This document shows positions 62,973-64,000 of a DNA stretch of 64,000 nt, piece after piece. The translations under genes were made by a program, and so were the position numbers. The notes under the pieces are model-generated. The model was not told the origin of the DNA, ran no database searches, and saw only the letters and a list, made by a program, of their open reading frames with translations. This stretch comes from Neorhizobium galegae (lineage in GTDB: Bacteria; Pseudomonadota; Alphaproteobacteria; Rhizobiales; Rhizobiaceae), in the NCBI RefSeq assembly GCF_017877135.1, contig NZ_JAGIPH010000003.1, positions 186,001 to 250,000 of the forward strand, in the 5' to 3' direction. The stretch's first letter is position 1, and every line of letters begins with the position of its first letter.

Positions 62973-64000
62973 TCAGGAGCGATTGCCGGTCGCGGTGATA
63001 TCGGAGAGGAAATCGCCGATGCCGGGACGCTTCAGCGCGCTGAAAGGCAGGGGTCGGCAAAGATCCATGGCGGCGATGCCGATTCGCGCCGTGAGCAGCC
63101 CGTTGATGACGCCTTCGCCAAGCCGGCTCGACAGTTTTGCCGCAAGCCCATGCCCCAGCACCTGCTGGGCAATACCGTCGCCGACGGCAATCGATCCGGT
63201 GACGGCAAGGTGCGCAACGACGTCACGCAACAGGCGCAGCAGGCCGATTGTGCCCGGACGTCCGCCGTAAAGCTCGGCCATGGCGCGCACTAGGCGGGTG
63301 ACCTCGAAGAGGACATAGGCGAGATCCACTACCGCGCGCGGGCTGATGGCGGTGACCACCGATGTCCGCTTGGAGGCGCCGAGGATCAGTGCGCGGGCGC
63401 GGATATCGAGCGGTCCCAAAAGCTCGCGCTCGGCAAACTCGATCAATTGCGGCCCGTCGATGATATCGTCTTCCGTTGCCTTCAGCGCAGCGCGTCCCCG
63501 CGCGGTTTCCGCCCGGTGGGACAGCACCGTTTCCAGCCGCGCCACCAGCGCGCGGGCAGCCTTGGCGCCCGGCGCCTTCAGTGCCTCCTGCGCCTGCGCT
63601 TTCAGGGATTGCACCGCCGAAAGCCGCATGAGGCCAAAGATTTCTCGCCCCACGACGACGGCAAGCGCCAGCACGGCCACGGCAAGCACCGCAACGGCCG
63701 TATAGCCCAACCAATCGGCCCGCGAAAACAGATCGCGCACCACCTGATCGGCCCAGAGCCAGAAGGCGAGCGACAGGAAGGTGCCAAGCGCGCCAAGCGC
63801 AAGCTTGCCCCAGGAGAATCGGCGCTTGCGTGGCACCGCGACCTCGAGTGCCACCGCATCGAGCGCCTGCGGCGTCACGAACGGATCCTCCTCGTCGGGC
63901 GTTACGGTAAACCCGTCGTCGAAACTGCGCGGCGCGCGGGGCGTCTGTGGCCTGTCTTCCGGCAGAACGAAGGCGCCGGGGCGCCGCGGCGGGACGGGGT
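62973..64000 (-). CDS. YcjF/TIGR01620 (DUF697) membrane protein, N-terminus beyond window end
   Basis: The frame is open to the right edge, so the start is missing; at least 342 residues are present. The visible N-terminal part is Pro/Arg-rich and reads RRPGAFVLPEDRPQTPRAPR, as is usual in YcjF proteins. Two hydrophobic segments follow (LALGALGTFLSLAFWLWA and LGYTAVAVLAVAVLALAVVVG), then a helical domain with REIFGLMRLSAVQSLKAQAQEAL and a DUF697 region (ARALILGASKRTSVVTAISPRAVVDLAYVLFE). The function is unknown; in many genomes it lies next to the GTPase-like YcjX, which would be outside this window. Confidence 0.88.
   Translation of the reverse strand, partial: PVPPRRPGAFVLPEDRPQTPRAPRSFDDGFTVTPDEEDPFVTPQALDAVALEVAVPRKRRFSWGKLALGALGTFLSLAFWLWADQVVRDLFSRADWLGYTAVAVLAVAVLALAVVVGREIFGLMRLSAVQSLKAQAQEALKAPGAKAARALVARLETVLSHRAETARGRAALKATEDDIIDGPQLIEFAERELLGPLDIRARALILGASKRTSVVTAISPRAVVDLAYVLFEVTRLVRAMAELYGGRPGTIGLLRLLRDVVAHLAVTGSIAVGDGIAQQVLGHGLAAKLSSRLGEGVINGLLTARIGIAAMDLCRPLPFSALKRPGIGDFLSDITATGNRS

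Overview
The window is GC-rich chromosomal DNA of a member of the Rhizobiales, most likely Rhizobiaceae (Rhizobium/Agrobacterium/Neorhizobium/Shinella group). The clues are a giant growth-pole-ring (GPR/RgsE-type) protein, a class II DAHP synthase, a malic enzyme with a phosphotransacetylase-like tail, a Usg protein, an Lrp regulator and codon use rich in G/C third positions. Almost everything looks like core chromosome. I saw no rRNA, tRNA, prophage, intact insertion sequence or CRISPR array.

Layout. 1-1.7 kb: tail of a uracil-DNA-glycosylase-like gene, an Lrp/AsnC regulator, and a 66-residue ORF overlapping a zeta-toxin-like kinase. 1.7-6.8 kb: a hydroxyisobutyrate-dehydrogenase-type gene divergent from an alkanesulfonate operon (ssuA-ssuD-ssuC-ssuB, no ssuE). 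6.9-9.4 kb: CopD/HemJ-like membrane protein with DinB, a small membrane protein, a TPR-methyltransferase and Usg. 9.7-12.1 kb: a secreted, extremely proline-rich OmpA-family protein. 12.1-13.75 kb: a weakly coding stretch with a glycosyltransferase-like gene broken by one in-frame stop. 13.75-15.85 kb: mobB-mobA-EamA transporter. 16.1-20.6 kb: chemoreceptor, YkgJ-type Cys-cluster protein, organic-acid MFS transporter. 20.8-24.3 kb: moaA, divergent from DUF971-ltrA, then an FMN-binding PPOX-fold protein. 24.4-33.3 kb: diguanylate cyclase, fumC, secreted L,D-transpeptidase, gph, rpiA, DUF2059 protein, gor. 33.3-40.9 kb: orphan TadG-like protein, class II DAHP synthase, GFA protein, nadE, TolB-like protein coupled to bluB, secreted hypothetical. 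41-45.8 kb: malic enzyme, LpxH-like phosphoesterase, MFS transporter. 46-50 kb: an MCE/Mla lipid ABC transporter operon with its lipoprotein. 50-58.8 kb: P-loop kinase, the 2,339-residue GPR/RgsE-like protein, divergent HPt protein. 58.9-62.3 kb: adrenodoxin-type ferredoxin, a non-coding stretch with strong inverted repeats, DUF922 putative protease, folP-folB-folK. 62.3-64 kb: secreted hypothetical and a YcjF/DUF697 membrane protein running off the end.

How the genes work together. The ssu genes take up and desulfonate alkanesulfonates. mobA/mobB/moaA serve molybdopterin synthesis, folPBK folate synthesis and bluB the lower ligand of B12. fumC, the malic enzyme, gph and rpiA belong to central carbon metabolism. 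The Mla-type operon, L,D-transpeptidase, OmpA-family protein and GPR-like protein all concern the cell envelope; GPR is known in Agrobacterium as an organiser of polar growth.

The strongest unusual signals are the hendecad (33-bp) repeat array and the 186-bp internal duplication in the GPR-like gene, the 66-residue/zeta pair as a candidate toxin-antitoxin module with a non-canonical antitoxin, the nonsense-interrupted glycosyltransferase, and the 59.3-59.8 kb non-coding region with a perfect 14-bp inverted repeat and a terminator that no adjacent gene explains.
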